Positions 45,956 to 53,866 of a stretch of DNA of 60,110 bases are shown one piece after another (within the stretch, counting starts at the first letter, position 1; every line of letters begins with the position of its first letter). The stretch covers positions 65,536 through 125,645 of the forward strand of contig NZ_JWJD01000008.1 in the NCBI RefSeq assembly GCF_000820505.1. Reading direction: 5' to 3'. The notes beneath the pieces are model-generated. The model searched no databases. It was not told the DNA's origin and was given only the letters and a program-made list of their open reading frames with translations. A program made the translations under genes and the position numbers. Origin of the DNA: Geoalkalibacter ferrihydriticus DSM 17813. GTDB lineage: Bacteria > Desulfobacterota > Desulfuromonadia > Desulfuromonadales > Geoalkalibacteraceae.

Positions 45956-46273
45956 ATGGTCGACGCTGAAAAACTACAAGCCGCGGTTCGAAAACTGACC
46001 ACGAAATTCGACCCCGAGCGCATTATTCTCTTTGGCTCCCAAGCCCGCGGAGATGCAGACCTCCATAGCGATGTCGACCTACTTGTGATAACGCCCATCC
46101 GCGGCAACCGGCGCGCAATGATGGTGGCCATGGATAGGGAATTGCGAGGCAGCGGCTTCGCCCGCGACATCGTAATCCTCACCCCCGATGAATTTGAGCG
46201 CGACAAGACTATCCCCGGAACTGTCGCCCGGCCAGCCTGGCGAGAAGGGACCATCCTCTATGCCCGCCACTGA
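45956..46273 (+). CDS. second minimal nucleotidyltransferase, without HEPN partner
   Basis: 105 aa with IILFGSQARGDADLHSDVD (GSx10DxD) and VILTPDEFERDKTIPGT. These proteins are normally followed by a HEPN-domain gene; here the next 170 bp have none. Probably an orphan of a TA pair. AAGAAGG lies upstream of the ATG. Confidence 0.85.
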   Translation: MVDAEKLQAAVRKLTTKFDPERIILFGSQARGDADLHSDVDLLVITPIRGNRRAMMVAMDRELRGSGFARDIVILTPDEFERDKTIPGTVARPAWREGTILYARH

Positions 46274-46310
46274 TCGGGACATCACCCGCTGCAATACGGT
46301 GACGAAGATC

Positions 46311-46368
46311 TCGTTTTGGCACCCACCAAAATGAAGGCGTCAGGCGGGATGCTACCCGCCGAATTCTT
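46311..46368. repeat. 58-nt two-hairpin repeat, copy A
   Basis: About 53 of 58 bases match copy B (47235-47292), same orientation. Contains TTTTGG-N6-CCAAAA followed by GGCGGG-N6-CCCGCC. It lies between the orphan MNT gene and the UPF0175 gene. Confidence 0.85.
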
Positions 46369-46446
46369 GCCACAGCCTCGAATCGAATGTAAAATTTCAG
46401 CCCAGCCATAACATCGCAGTCGGCGACATCACGAAGGAGCAATGCC

Positions 46447-46701
46447 ATGCCGCTTCGCCTTTGCATTGAATACCCCGATTCCTTACCCGATGCGCTTGCC
46501 GAAACACGGCAGGGCTTTGAAGAAGAGGCCAAGATGGCCATGGCGGTCAAACTTTTTGAGATGAAACGCCTCTCTTCCGGCCAAGCCGCCCAGTTGGCAG
46601 GGATGGACAGGGTCACATTTCTCCTGCGACTCAAGGATTTCGGCGTATCGGCAATTAACCTGGATGCCGAGGAGCTGAAGGCAGATATCGGCAATGCATG
46701 A
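46447..46701 (+). CDS. UPF0175 antitoxin-like protein
   Basis: 84 aa. The UPF0175 pattern is clear: EEEAKMAMAVKLFEMKRLSS, GQAAQLAGMDRVTFL and then a C-terminal LDAEELKADI. These helix-turn-helix-like proteins usually precede a PIN/DUF3368 gene and probably serve as antitoxin. AAGGAG lies eight bases before the ATG. The stop overlaps the following gene by 8 bp. Confidence 0.85.
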   Translation: MPLRLCIEYPDSLPDALAETRQGFEEEAKMAMAVKLFEMKRLSSGQAAQLAGMDRVTFLLRLKDFGVSAINLDAEELKADIGNA

Positions 46702-47188
46702 GACTGATGAGTTGGTCATCAATACGGGGCCGTTGATTGCCCTGGTCGCGGCGTTCGACAATCTTCAGGTCCTGAAAAAACTTTACCGACGCGTTGTAGT
46801 GCCCTACGAGGTTCGCCGGGAAATTCTCGCAGCCGGCAAAGATGGGTTTGCCGTCGCCCAATTTTCCACCACGACCTGGCTCGAGAACCTTGACACACCG
46901 CGACAGATCAACCCACATCTGATCAACACCCTTGACCGGGGTGAGGCTTCCGTAATCCAGGCCGCCATTGACTTGAAAATTCAAACCGTCTGCATCGACG
47001 AAGCGGTCGGCCGCCGCATCGCTCGACTCAACGGCTTGAAACTCACCGGCTCACTGGGAATCCTGGTTCGAGCAAAAAAAGAGTTGGGTGGGTTTTCTGT
47101 CACCGCAGCCATTTCCAGCATGCGGCTCAAAGGGATTTGGATAGGCGAGGAACTGGCGAAACTTGTCTCTCATGAAGCCGGGGAATAA
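46694..47188 (+). CDS. DUF3368 PIN-like nuclease toxin
   Basis: 164 aa. PIN-type elements are VINTGPLIALVAA, GEASVIQAA and VCIDEAVGRRIA, with the acidic residues expected for a metal-dependent RNase, although the first Asp of classical PIN domains is Asn here as in DUF3368. The C-terminus ends GIWIGEELAKLVSHEAG. With the UPF0175 gene it forms a type II toxin-antitoxin pair. Confidence 0.85.
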   Translation: MHETDELVINTGPLIALVAAFDNLQVLKKLYRRVVVPYEVRREILAAGKDGFAVAQFSTTTWLENLDTPRQINPHLINTLDRGEASVIQAAIDLKIQTVCIDEAVGRRIARLNGLKLTGSLGILVRAKKELGGFSVTAAISSMRLKGIWIGEELAKLVSHEAGE

Positions 47189-47234
47189 CGCGCCATAACA
47201 AAAGTCTCCTCCTTTACAAGGAAGCGCTTTTGCT

Positions 47235-47292
47235 TCGTTTAGGCGCCCACCAAAATGAAGGCGTCCGGCGGGACGCGACCCGCCGAATTCTT
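47235..47292. repeat. 58-nt two-hairpin repeat, copy B
   Basis: Partner of copy A, 924 bp away, on the far side of the UPF0175/DUF3368 pair. The second stem GGCGGG / CCCGCC is kept, with changes restricted largely to the loop; the first stem has one mismatch. Confidence 0.85.
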
Positions 47293-47441
47293 AATGGAAT
47301 TTTGCGATTTTTCAGGAGGGAAAAACGATATAGGCAAGCGGACGCACAAATACCGCGACAGCAGCGACCACCCTCACCAAGGATTGATCCGCCCCTATCC
47401 CGCCTTTTCAGCGTTCAGTACCACCAGGGTTTCATACGCGT

Positions 47442-47490
47442 CCCGCAACCCGCGTCCCGCAACCCGCAACCCGCAACCCGCGTCCCGCCA
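47442..47490. repeat. heptanucleotide array, 7 units of CCCGCAA/CCCGCGT/CCCGCCA
   Basis: Seven consecutive 7-mers: four CCCGCAA, two CCCGCGT and one terminal CCCGCCA. It ends 11 bp before the flaG stop codon on the opposite strand, so it lies just downstream of flaG. Confidence 0.95.
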
Positions 47491-47500
47491 CCCCGGATTT

Positions 47501-47863
47501 CTACCCCTGCTTACTGATCATCACCGCGCGCAGATCTTTTAACTGTTTGTTGAGCCCCAGCAATTCCTCGGCCGGGATCTGGCGGATCACGTCGCCGGTT
47601 TTAGAATCAACCAGCTTGACCACCACATCATTGAGATCTTTGTTCTTCTCAAAGCGCACACTGTAAGCGCCGTCGTCCGTCAACTCCTTGATGCGGTTGA
47701 GCAGTTCAACGGAATCCACCTGCGGCTCAGCCTTTTTTTCCACAGGTTTTGTTTCGGCAGCAGCCGCCGCGACCTGACGGTTTTCATTGGCCTGCGGATC
47801 AACGCTGGCCTGGCCGGGATTCTGGTGGAAGAGTTGTTGCGCTGCAACAGCTTCGACTTTCAT
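47501..47863 (-). CDS. flaG: FlaG-family flagellar protein
   Basis: 120 aa. The C-terminal FlaG domain is clear: YSVRFEKNKDLNDVVVKLVD followed by TGDVIRQIPAEELLGL. The N-terminus is Gln/Ala-rich and disordered. FlaG proteins affect flagellar filament length. It lies downstream of the flagellin gene on the same strand, separated by the flagellin terminator. AGGTAGGT precedes the ATG. Confidence 0.93.
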   Translation of the reverse strand: MKVEAVAAQQLFHQNPGQASVDPQANENRQVAAAAAETKPVEKKAEPQVDSVELLNRIKELTDDGAYSVRFEKNKDLNDVVVKLVDSKTGDVIRQIPAEELLGLNKQLKDLRAVMISKQG

Positions 47864-47895
47864 GACCTACCTCCCGCTTCCCTGGTGCTTAAGGG

Positions 47896-47924
47896 AAAAA
47901 CGGGGGATCCCGTGGGATCCCCCG
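47896..47924 (-). terminator. intrinsic terminator of flagellin
   Basis: Nearly perfect palindrome CGGGGGATCC / GGATCCCCCG with a CGTG-type loop (47901-47924), followed by TTTTT on the minus strand, 23 bp after the flagellin stop. Confidence 0.85.
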
Positions 47925-47946
47925 AAAGAGCCTAACGTGCTTCTGT

Positions 47947-48777
47947 TTAGCCGAGCAGCGACAGAGCAAGCTGCGGGGCCTGGTTGGCCTGGGCAAGAAT
48001 CGAAACACCGGCCTGCTGCAGGATGTTGTACTTGGTCATGCTTGAGGTTTCCTGAGCGATGTCGGCGTCCAAAATCCGGCTGCGTGCTGCCGAGACGTTT
48101 TCGGAAACGTTCTGCAGGTTGGCGATGGTCGATTCGAGACGGTTCTGCACCGCACCGAGGTCGCCGCGGCTGGTATCCACAGTTCCAATTGCGCTGTCGA
48201 TCTGAGTGATGGCGGATTGGGCGGCGCTGAAAGTAAGAACATTGAGTCCGTTTACGGACAGCGCACCTGCACCCGCGCCAGCAATTTCGACAGCAATCGT
48301 CTGGGCTGCATCAGCACCAATCTGGAATACCATTGCGTTGGATGCCCCAGAGAATCCACCAGCAAGCAGAACCTGGTTGTTAAAGGAGGTGTCCGTCGCG
48401 ATACGGTCGATCTCCGTAATCAGCTGCTGAAATTCAGCATCCAGGGACTTCTGATCTTCTGTCGTATTGGTGCCGTTGGAGGACTGCACCGCCAGTTCGC
48501 GCATACGCTGTAGCAGATTAGTAGTCTCTTGCAAGGCACCTTCAGCAGTTTGCGCCAGAGAAATGCCGTCGTTAGCATTACGTACTGCTTGGTTCAAACC
48601 CCGGACCTGGGAGGTCATGCGGTTGGAGATAGCGAGACCGGCGGCATCATCCTTCGCACTGTTGATGCGCATACCGGAAGAGAGGCGCTGCATGGCAGTA
48701 CCAAGACTGGACTGGGAAGCACCGAGGTTACGCTGGGCATTGAGAGAAGCAACGTTAGTGTTAATTGAAAGTGCCAT
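47947..48777 (-). CDS. fliC: flagellin
   Basis: 276 aa, a short flagellin. N-terminal D0/D1: MALSINTNVASLNAQRNLG and LSSGMRINSAKDDAAGLAIS. C-terminal: ARSRILDADIAQETSSMTK and QAGVSILAQANQAPQLALSLL. The central variable region is only about 60 residues, so few surface-exposed sites remain for glycosylation. Filament subunit, exported by the flagellar type III system. A strong CGGAGG ribosome-binding site, a sigma-28-like promoter and a structured leader are present upstream. Confidence 0.97.
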   Translation of the reverse strand: MALSINTNVASLNAQRNLGASQSSLGTAMQRLSSGMRINSAKDDAAGLAISNRMTSQVRGLNQAVRNANDGISLAQTAEGALQETTNLLQRMRELAVQSSNGTNTTEDQKSLDAEFQQLITEIDRIATDTSFNNQVLLAGGFSGASNAMVFQIGADAAQTIAVEIAGAGAGALSVNGLNVLTFSAAQSAITQIDSAIGTVDTSRGDLGAVQNRLESTIANLQNVSENVSAARSRILDADIAQETSSMTKYNILQQAGVSILAQANQAPQLALSLLG

Positions 48778-48805
48778 GGTTTTTTCCTCCGTGAAGTTGG
48801 GTTGC

Positions 48806-48819
48806 GGGCATCCTTGCCC
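48806..48819 (-). promoter_or_regulatory. CsrA-site-like hairpin in flagellin leader
   Basis: The transcript would read GGGC-AAGGAT-GCCC: a four-bp stem with a hexaloop carrying GGA, the preferred structure for CsrA. It lies 28 bases upstream of the start codon; a second GGA is in the ribosome-binding site CGGAGG. Confidence 0.5.
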
Positions 48820-48913
48820 TTGATGTTGAGTATGAACTTCGGAGAGCGGGGGTAAATTTTTTGTCTAGGAGAAAATCACCTCCTTTTTTAGGAATTTTCC
48901 GCTCTTGGATGGC

Positions 48914-48941
48914 TTATCGACAGGTGGTGAGAAAAGGTTTA
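48914..48941 (-). promoter_or_regulatory. sigma-28 (FliA)-like promoter of flagellin
   Basis: Minus strand TAAA, 16 nt, GTCGATAA, one base off the GCCGATAA consensus, about 140 bp upstream of the flagellin ATG. Confidence 0.65.
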
Positions 48942-48975
48942 GAAAAAAATCGCTGCACCGAGCCGGACACATTGG

Positions 48976-50925
48976 TCACGAAATCCAAAGCCTAACTATA
49001 CGATTTTCAAAACATGTGCGGGAGGCTACATGGCAGGAGGTATCATCCATTTCCATCGCAGAAAACACCAGCCGAAAGAAATAACGGTCATCTACAGGCG
49101 CATAAGCGATATGTCCGGTGAGCGCCGCGGACGATTTATCAACGCCCACGTTCAATACAGTCCGATAATCGCCAAGCCCCACCACTTCGCCGGTCACACC
49201 CAACCCGTGGCTGGCTGAAACCAGAGCGGAAACTGGTGCCAAGTGGTTGATTGGCTCACCTTGAATATGAAAAATTTCACGCGTCTCACCGCCGTTGTGG
49301 GTTCGATAAAAAAGACTGTCCTGCTGAAACAACTCCGGGTTCACTGTCACATGGCCCAGCCTAAGGGTGCCGTTGGGACACTCGGGCCATCTGAAATGAT
49401 AAATCAGCTCAAAGCCTTTTCGACTACCTAACAGACGCACCTCTTTTTCAACGGGTCCAAGCCTGGTTCTAATTTCCGCACGGACAACCACGCCATCATC
49501 CGTTAAATTCCACTCCGGAGTGACAGGAGAAAGGTCTGTCACCTTGTGCTGCCCGGGGATTTCCAGCACAAAATGCCCAGTATAGAAGTCTGCACCGTAA
49601 TGAATATCATCGAAATATCCATGGGGAAGTGTCTTGATCAGCGGCTGATCGGACTGTGCCTTGTCCCACCACCCGTCTACGGCCAGCCCGCGACGGCAGT
49701 TGAGGCGAAGCCGCTGCTGCGGGGTTTCAATTTCGAGAAACGCCCCATTTTGACACACGAGGATATCGTCGACCAGCGCTGGTACCCGTTCACTTTTCAC
49801 TGGTCTGGAAGCCGTCGCCATCCGCTGTTGCAAGGTCTCCAGCCGCCCCTGAACCCCTTCCCAGCGTTTGGCGGTAATGTGGGTCCGAAAATCGCTGCTC
49901 CACAGATAACAGAGCTCTTTCCAGTCGGATTCGTCAGCGCCCTCGTCACCGGCCAGAGCCTCGTAAAGACGCCAACAGGCGGTGTTAAGACAAAGATCGT
50001 CCCGTCCGGTCAACGCCCAACGCATGACGTTGTATTTGGCCTGCTTTTTTACCGGTACCGGTTGAGCGGCCGACTCCAAATGCAGCAGGTTTCCAGCTCC
50101 GGAGCGATCAAGAAATTCGAGAACCTGGCTAGGGCGAATCAGCCTGCATCTTGAATCAGCCTGAACAGCCTCATAGAGCTTGGCGATACGCGACCACTCG
50201 TTTTCGCCGCTCATAACCGCCTCCGTCTTGAACCGTCCAGGCCGAAAATCGAATATTTCCGCGTCATTGCCATAGAGCGAGAAAGTACGTTCCTCGCGCC
50301 CCACCCGACTACCGAGAAAATCCAGGTATTCGGGCAATTCCATTTCGCCGTGGGTGTAACGCTGAAACTTTTGAAAGGGAATCGACTTGTTCCAGATCAC
50401 CGGCAACGTGGAGCCGTCGGCGCCACAGGCATACTGAGGCAAATACCGCCAATCAGGGTTCCAACCTGGGCGGGAGCTGCCGGGGTTGTCCCATTCCATA
50501 ATGAGCGCCCGGTAACCAGCCTCACGATAAATCGGCACCAGCCCGGCTGAGTAGGCCTGCTCGTTGACCAAAACCAGTTCGGGCCGAAACCCGAGCAATT
50601 CCTCATAGACCCGCAGACCGATGCGCTGGTTGGCGCGATTGACGGCCGCAGGCACCAGCGGGCCGATCATTTGTGAGTAGCCGCTGCCGATGAATTCGAC
50701 CAACCCTTCGCGACACAGCTCCCGCAGCTCCGTCACCCACTCAGGAGCCAGCAGCTGGATCTCTTCCAACGTATAGCCCGAGGCCTCGATACCCACCGGC
50801 AGGTGCTGCTCCCGGATCAGGCGCAACAGCGGCCAATAGCAGCGGCGGATAACCTCAGGGCGTGCTTCCTCCTCGAGGGAAGAGAAGGCGAGATTGAGGT
50901 GAAAGAAGGAGAAAAGATGCAACAT
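48976..50925 (-). CDS. glycoside hydrolase family 57-like protein
   Basis: 649 aa, no signal peptide. The N-terminal half follows the GH57 / polysaccharide-deacetylase-like (beta/alpha)7 barrel: FFHLNLAFSS, PVGIEASGYTLEEI, GLVEFIGSGYSQMI, then YGNDAEIFDFRPGRF, which has the acidic pair expected of the catalytic region. The C-terminal half is beta-rich (DUF1926-like). GH57 enzymes act on alpha-glucans or branch them, but divergent members occur in glycan loci with unknown substrates. ATG 50925 lies 2 bp past the ATP-grasp stop. Last gene of the glycan operon. Confidence 0.8.
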   Translation of the reverse strand: MLHLFSFFHLNLAFSSLEEEARPEVIRRCYWPLLRLIREQHLPVGIEASGYTLEEIQLLAPEWVTELRELCREGLVEFIGSGYSQMIGPLVPAAVNRANQRIGLRVYEELLGFRPELVLVNEQAYSAGLVPIYREAGYRALIMEWDNPGSSRPGWNPDWRYLPQYACGADGSTLPVIWNKSIPFQKFQRYTHGEMELPEYLDFLGSRVGREERTFSLYGNDAEIFDFRPGRFKTEAVMSGENEWSRIAKLYEAVQADSRCRLIRPSQVLEFLDRSGAGNLLHLESAAQPVPVKKQAKYNVMRWALTGRDDLCLNTACWRLYEALAGDEGADESDWKELCYLWSSDFRTHITAKRWEGVQGRLETLQQRMATASRPVKSERVPALVDDILVCQNGAFLEIETPQQRLRLNCRRGLAVDGWWDKAQSDQPLIKTLPHGYFDDIHYGADFYTGHFVLEIPGQHKVTDLSPVTPEWNLTDDGVVVRAEIRTRLGPVEKEVRLLGSRKGFELIYHFRWPECPNGTLRLGHVTVNPELFQQDSLFYRTHNGGETREIFHIQGEPINHLAPVSALVSASHGLGVTGEVVGLGDYRTVLNVGVDKSSAALTGHIAYAPVDDRYFFRLVFSAMEMDDTSCHVASRTCFENRIVRLWIS

Positions 50926-50929
50926 GCTG

Positions 50930-52150
50930 TCAGACGCTCCTGGTTTCAATGCGGACAGTGCCAATCACTTCGGCGGCTCGGCTAAGAGCCTCGGAGCGGT
51001 CGGCGCCGCTGGTTATGACGTATCCGCACCTCTTTGTATGGTTGGTAACCGGTTCAACCTTTTCTCCAGGCCCCAGAAAGAAGTCCAGCTTGTAGACGCC
51101 GGGAATTTGTCTGGCTTTTTCAATGTTATGAATGGCCGTGATGATTCCGGGTTCCGGGAAGAAGTAGCGGATGGCTACCCCCCGCCGGTAACGGGGTGTA
51201 AGCTCTTCGTCACTCGGTGACCCTCCCAGGGCAACACTGATTGCGGCACCAACCAAGTCGATACCGGTCGCCAGGGGGATCTGATCGGTACTGAACCAGC
51301 CTCCCGAGAGACGTGCCGCGATTTCTATTACCTTCGGCCCTTCGGAAGTCAAAACCATGTCCCCTTTGGCAATTCCCGCCCCTATCCCCATGGCCCTGCC
51401 GGCAGCCTCGGCGCACCGTTTTACTGTCTCTTGGTCAGAGGGGGATAGGGCCGAGGGCTGTTCTCCCCCATTTTCAATGATGTAGGGCGAGAAACATTCT
51501 AAAAATTCGTAGTTCCGGTCGGAGAAGCCCGGAGTGTAAGCCTTTCCTGTAAGCAACAATGACTCGGTGCTGATCTGGGGGCCGGAAAGGTATTCCTCCA
51601 CCATCACGCGCCCTGTTGGTGAATTATCACGGGCATGCTGGAAGGCCCAATCCAGATCGACTTTTTCGGACAGCCTCAGTACCCCCCGGGCCCCCCGACT
51701 GTCCACTGGTTTGATCACCAGCGGGAAGCCTCTCTGCCGTATCAGCTCATGCAGGTGCTCAGAAGAGTCCACGGCCTGGAACCATGGGATCGGTATGTTT
51801 TTTTCAGCAAATCGCCGCTTCATGGCCAGCTTGTCCGCAGCCAGTTGCGCCGTTTCCAGGGGGATGCCCGGCAAGCCCAGGGCTGCGGCTACGCTGGCCA
51901 CGGTAAGGGGGACATCTGCGGCAACTGATATCACACCGTCGACAGGCCGTTGTTCACGATGATAACGCTTGGCTGCCTTCACGGTGGCGTTCACGTCATA
52001 TGTGCTCGCCAGAACAAAACTATCCGCCAGGAGAGCCCCCGGAGCCTTCGGGCTCCCATCGCTCACCACCACGTGGAGTCCCATATCTTTTGCCCGGCGA
52101 ATTCCCGGCATCGCCTCAGCTCCGCCGCTGACGATCCAGAGGGTTTTCAT
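50930..52150 (-). CDS. ATP-grasp ligase
   Basis: 406 aa. A pre-ATP-grasp Rossmann N-terminus (LWIVSGGAEAMPGIRRAKDMG) leads to the ATP-grasp fold: LVIKPVDSRGARGVLRL, VMVEEYLSGPQISTE and VIEIAARLSGGWFSTD with the Mg-binding Glu and Asn-like position. Such enzymes form amide, thioester or acyl-phosphate bonds from carboxylates. Inside a glycan locus it may join an amino acid or acyl group to a sugar amine. The ATG overlaps the SDR stop. Confidence 0.85.
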   Translation of the reverse strand: MKTLWIVSGGAEAMPGIRRAKDMGLHVVVSDGSPKAPGALLADSFVLASTYDVNATVKAAKRYHREQRPVDGVISVAADVPLTVASVAAALGLPGIPLETAQLAADKLAMKRRFAEKNIPIPWFQAVDSSEHLHELIRQRGFPLVIKPVDSRGARGVLRLSEKVDLDWAFQHARDNSPTGRVMVEEYLSGPQISTESLLLTGKAYTPGFSDRNYEFLECFSPYIIENGGEQPSALSPSDQETVKRCAEAAGRAMGIGAGIAKGDMVLTSEGPKVIEIAARLSGGWFSTDQIPLATGIDLVGAAISVALGGSPSDEELTPRYRRGVAIRYFFPEPGIITAIHNIEKARQIPGVYKLDFFLGPGEKVEPVTNHTKRCGYVITSGADRSEALSRAAEVIGTVRIETRSV

Positions 52151-52878
52151 CCGAAGTACATGCCTCCGTTCAGGTTGATGGTTTGGCCGGTGATGTAGGA
52201 AGCGCCATCAGAGGAAAGAAACAACACTGTTTCTGCTACTTCGGCAACGGTGCCAAGTCGCTGGGCAGGGATATTTTTAATCTTTTCCCTCCCCGCTTCT
52301 GTCTGTAACTCGTTTGCGGACATGTCCGTTGCGACCAAGCCGGGCGCGACCGCGTTGATGGTGATGCCGTTTGCGGAGTAAATCTTGGCCATTGATTTGG
52401 TGAAGTTTATCAGCCCTGCTTTAGCGGAGGCATAATGTACTTGGTTAAACCCACCCCATTGGCCACCGATTGAGGTGATATTGATAATCCGTCCCCATCC
52501 TGCATCGACCATGTCAGGTAGTATTTCCTGAGTGAAGGCAAAAGGGCCGCGAAGGTTGACGGCATGCATATGGTCCCAGTCTTCATCGGTAATAGTCAGA
52601 AATGGCTTTTCCTGAGCTATAGCGCCGTTGTTCACAAGGACTTCTATGCCATGCCCAAAGTGAGACCGAGTGGCTTCAATGGCTCTTTTGATTGAAGATC
52701 TGTCTGCCAAATCAACTTTAACGGCCAACGCATTGGGGTATTTTTCACCTAAATATTCAGCTGATTCTTGGTTTTCCCTATATCCGACCGCGACACGGTG
52801 TCCATAGTCTAGAAACAGTTCAGCAATCCCTCTGCCAATTCCTCTACTGGCACCGGTGACGAAAATTATGCGATTCAT
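52147..52878 (-). CDS. SDR-family NAD(P)-dependent reductase
   Basis: 243 aa. Cofactor motif VTGASRGIGRGIAE, NNGAIAQ (NNAG-type with Gly-Ala reversed), active-site Ser in INITSIGGQWGG and YASAKAG with the Tyr-x3-Lys pair, typical of FabG-like reductases. It should reduce a keto group, possibly the ketose made by the neighbouring transketolase-like enzyme. ATG 52878 was chosen (AAAGGA seven bases upstream); an ATG six codons earlier overlaps the preceding stop and is also possible. Confidence 0.88.
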   Translation of the reverse strand: MNRIIFVTGASRGIGRGIAELFLDYGHRVAVGYRENQESAEYLGEKYPNALAVKVDLADRSSIKRAIEATRSHFGHGIEVLVNNGAIAQEKPFLTITDEDWDHMHAVNLRGPFAFTQEILPDMVDAGWGRIINITSIGGQWGGFNQVHYASAKAGLINFTKSMAKIYSANGITINAVAPGLVATDMSANELQTEAGREKIKNIPAQRLGTVAEVAETVLFLSSDGASYITGQTINLNGGMYFG

Positions 52879-52895
52879 GGCAGCGTCCTTTTTCA

Positions 52896-53864
52896 TTAAG
52901 CTTTCTTCCGCACAATAACGCTTTTGGCAGCCTTTTGGATATCCTCAGCTGTCAGGCCAAAAAGTCGTGCCAGTTCTTCCGGCTCTCCCGATTTACCAAA
53001 ACGATCTCGGACTCCCACAAAAGAGATAGGGACAGGATGAGTTTCGGCGAGGAACTCCGCGACAGCGCTTCCCATCCCACCAAGGACACTGTGGTCCTCG
53101 GCAGTTACTAGTGCCCCGGTTTCTATAGCGGCTTGTAGCAGTTCTTCTTTGTCCAGTGGTTTTATGGTTGAAAGATTGATCACACGGGCTTCTATCCCGT
53201 CGCTTGCAAGATTTTCTGCAGCAGCAAGTGCTCTAGCGACCATAACTCCCGTGGCAATAAGAGTCACGTCATTACCGCCACGCAGACGGGATGCCTTGCC
53301 GATATTAAAGGATGAGTCTGCAGGGGTGATAACCGGTGCCGGGCTACGACCAATGCGCATGTATACAGGACCAGGGTGATCCAAGATTGCCGGCAACGCC
53401 TGCAACATTTGATTCGCATCGGCCGGCACCACGACAGTAACACCCGGAACGGCTCTGATGGTTGCCAGGTCCTCAAGCATTTGTGCGGTAGGCCCGTCAG
53501 GTCCTACGTCTACCCCGATATGGGAGCAACAGAGTTTTACATTACGCCCTGGATAGGCTATGGCAGTGCGGAACTGTTCGTGCGCTCGCATCGTTCCAAA
53601 AGCAGCAAAGGTTGTCACCACCGGGATGATACCCGTATCGGCAAAACCGCCGGCTGCTGCCATCATATTTTGTTCAGCGATGCCGAATTGCACAACTTTT
53701 TCGGGGAACGCCTGCACGAAAGGTTTAGCCCCCGTTCCACCGGCAACGTCGGCATCGAACAAGACAAAATCATCCCGAATTGAACCCAAGGATGTTAGGG
53801 CACGACCAAAAGCATCGCGCAAGGAAATCTGATCACCAATTTTCCAATAGGTCGGCCCCTCCAT
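52896..53864 (-). CDS. transketolase-like protein, C-terminal (pyrimidine + transketolase-C) subunit
   Basis: 322 aa. Pyrimidine-binding domain with QFGIAEQNMMAAAGGFA, including the catalytic-type Glu that activates thiamine diphosphate, and SHIGVDVGPDGPTAQ. The C-terminal transketolase domain includes VTAEDHSVLGGMGSAVAE. Together with the N-terminal subunit upstream it forms a complete enzyme that moves a two-carbon ketol unit. ATG 53864 has GGAGG seven bases upstream; a GTG two codons earlier overlaps the upstream stop. Confidence 0.92.
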   Translation of the reverse strand: MEGPTYWKIGDQISLRDAFGRALTSLGSIRDDFVLFDADVAGGTGAKPFVQAFPEKVVQFGIAEQNMMAAAGGFADTGIIPVVTTFAAFGTMRAHEQFRTAIAYPGRNVKLCCSHIGVDVGPDGPTAQMLEDLATIRAVPGVTVVVPADANQMLQALPAILDHPGPVYMRIGRSPAPVITPADSSFNIGKASRLRGGNDVTLIATGVMVARALAAAENLASDGIEARVINLSTIKPLDKEELLQAAIETGALVTAEDHSVLGGMGSAVAEFLAETHPVPISFVGVRDRFGKSGEPEELARLFGLTAEDIQKAAKSVIVRKKA

Positions 53865-53866
53865 GG

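Larger units (their letters stand above)
47189..47500. other. 312-bp gap with repeats, no gene
   Basis: Contains copy B of the two-hairpin repeat and, nearer flaG, the heptamer array. No supported reading frame was found. Confidence 0.7.

Noticed and set aside
46311-47292. Integron attC sites around the TA pair
   Set aside because: The repeats lack the conserved GTTRRRY/RYYYAAC core sites and no integron integrase is present in the window.
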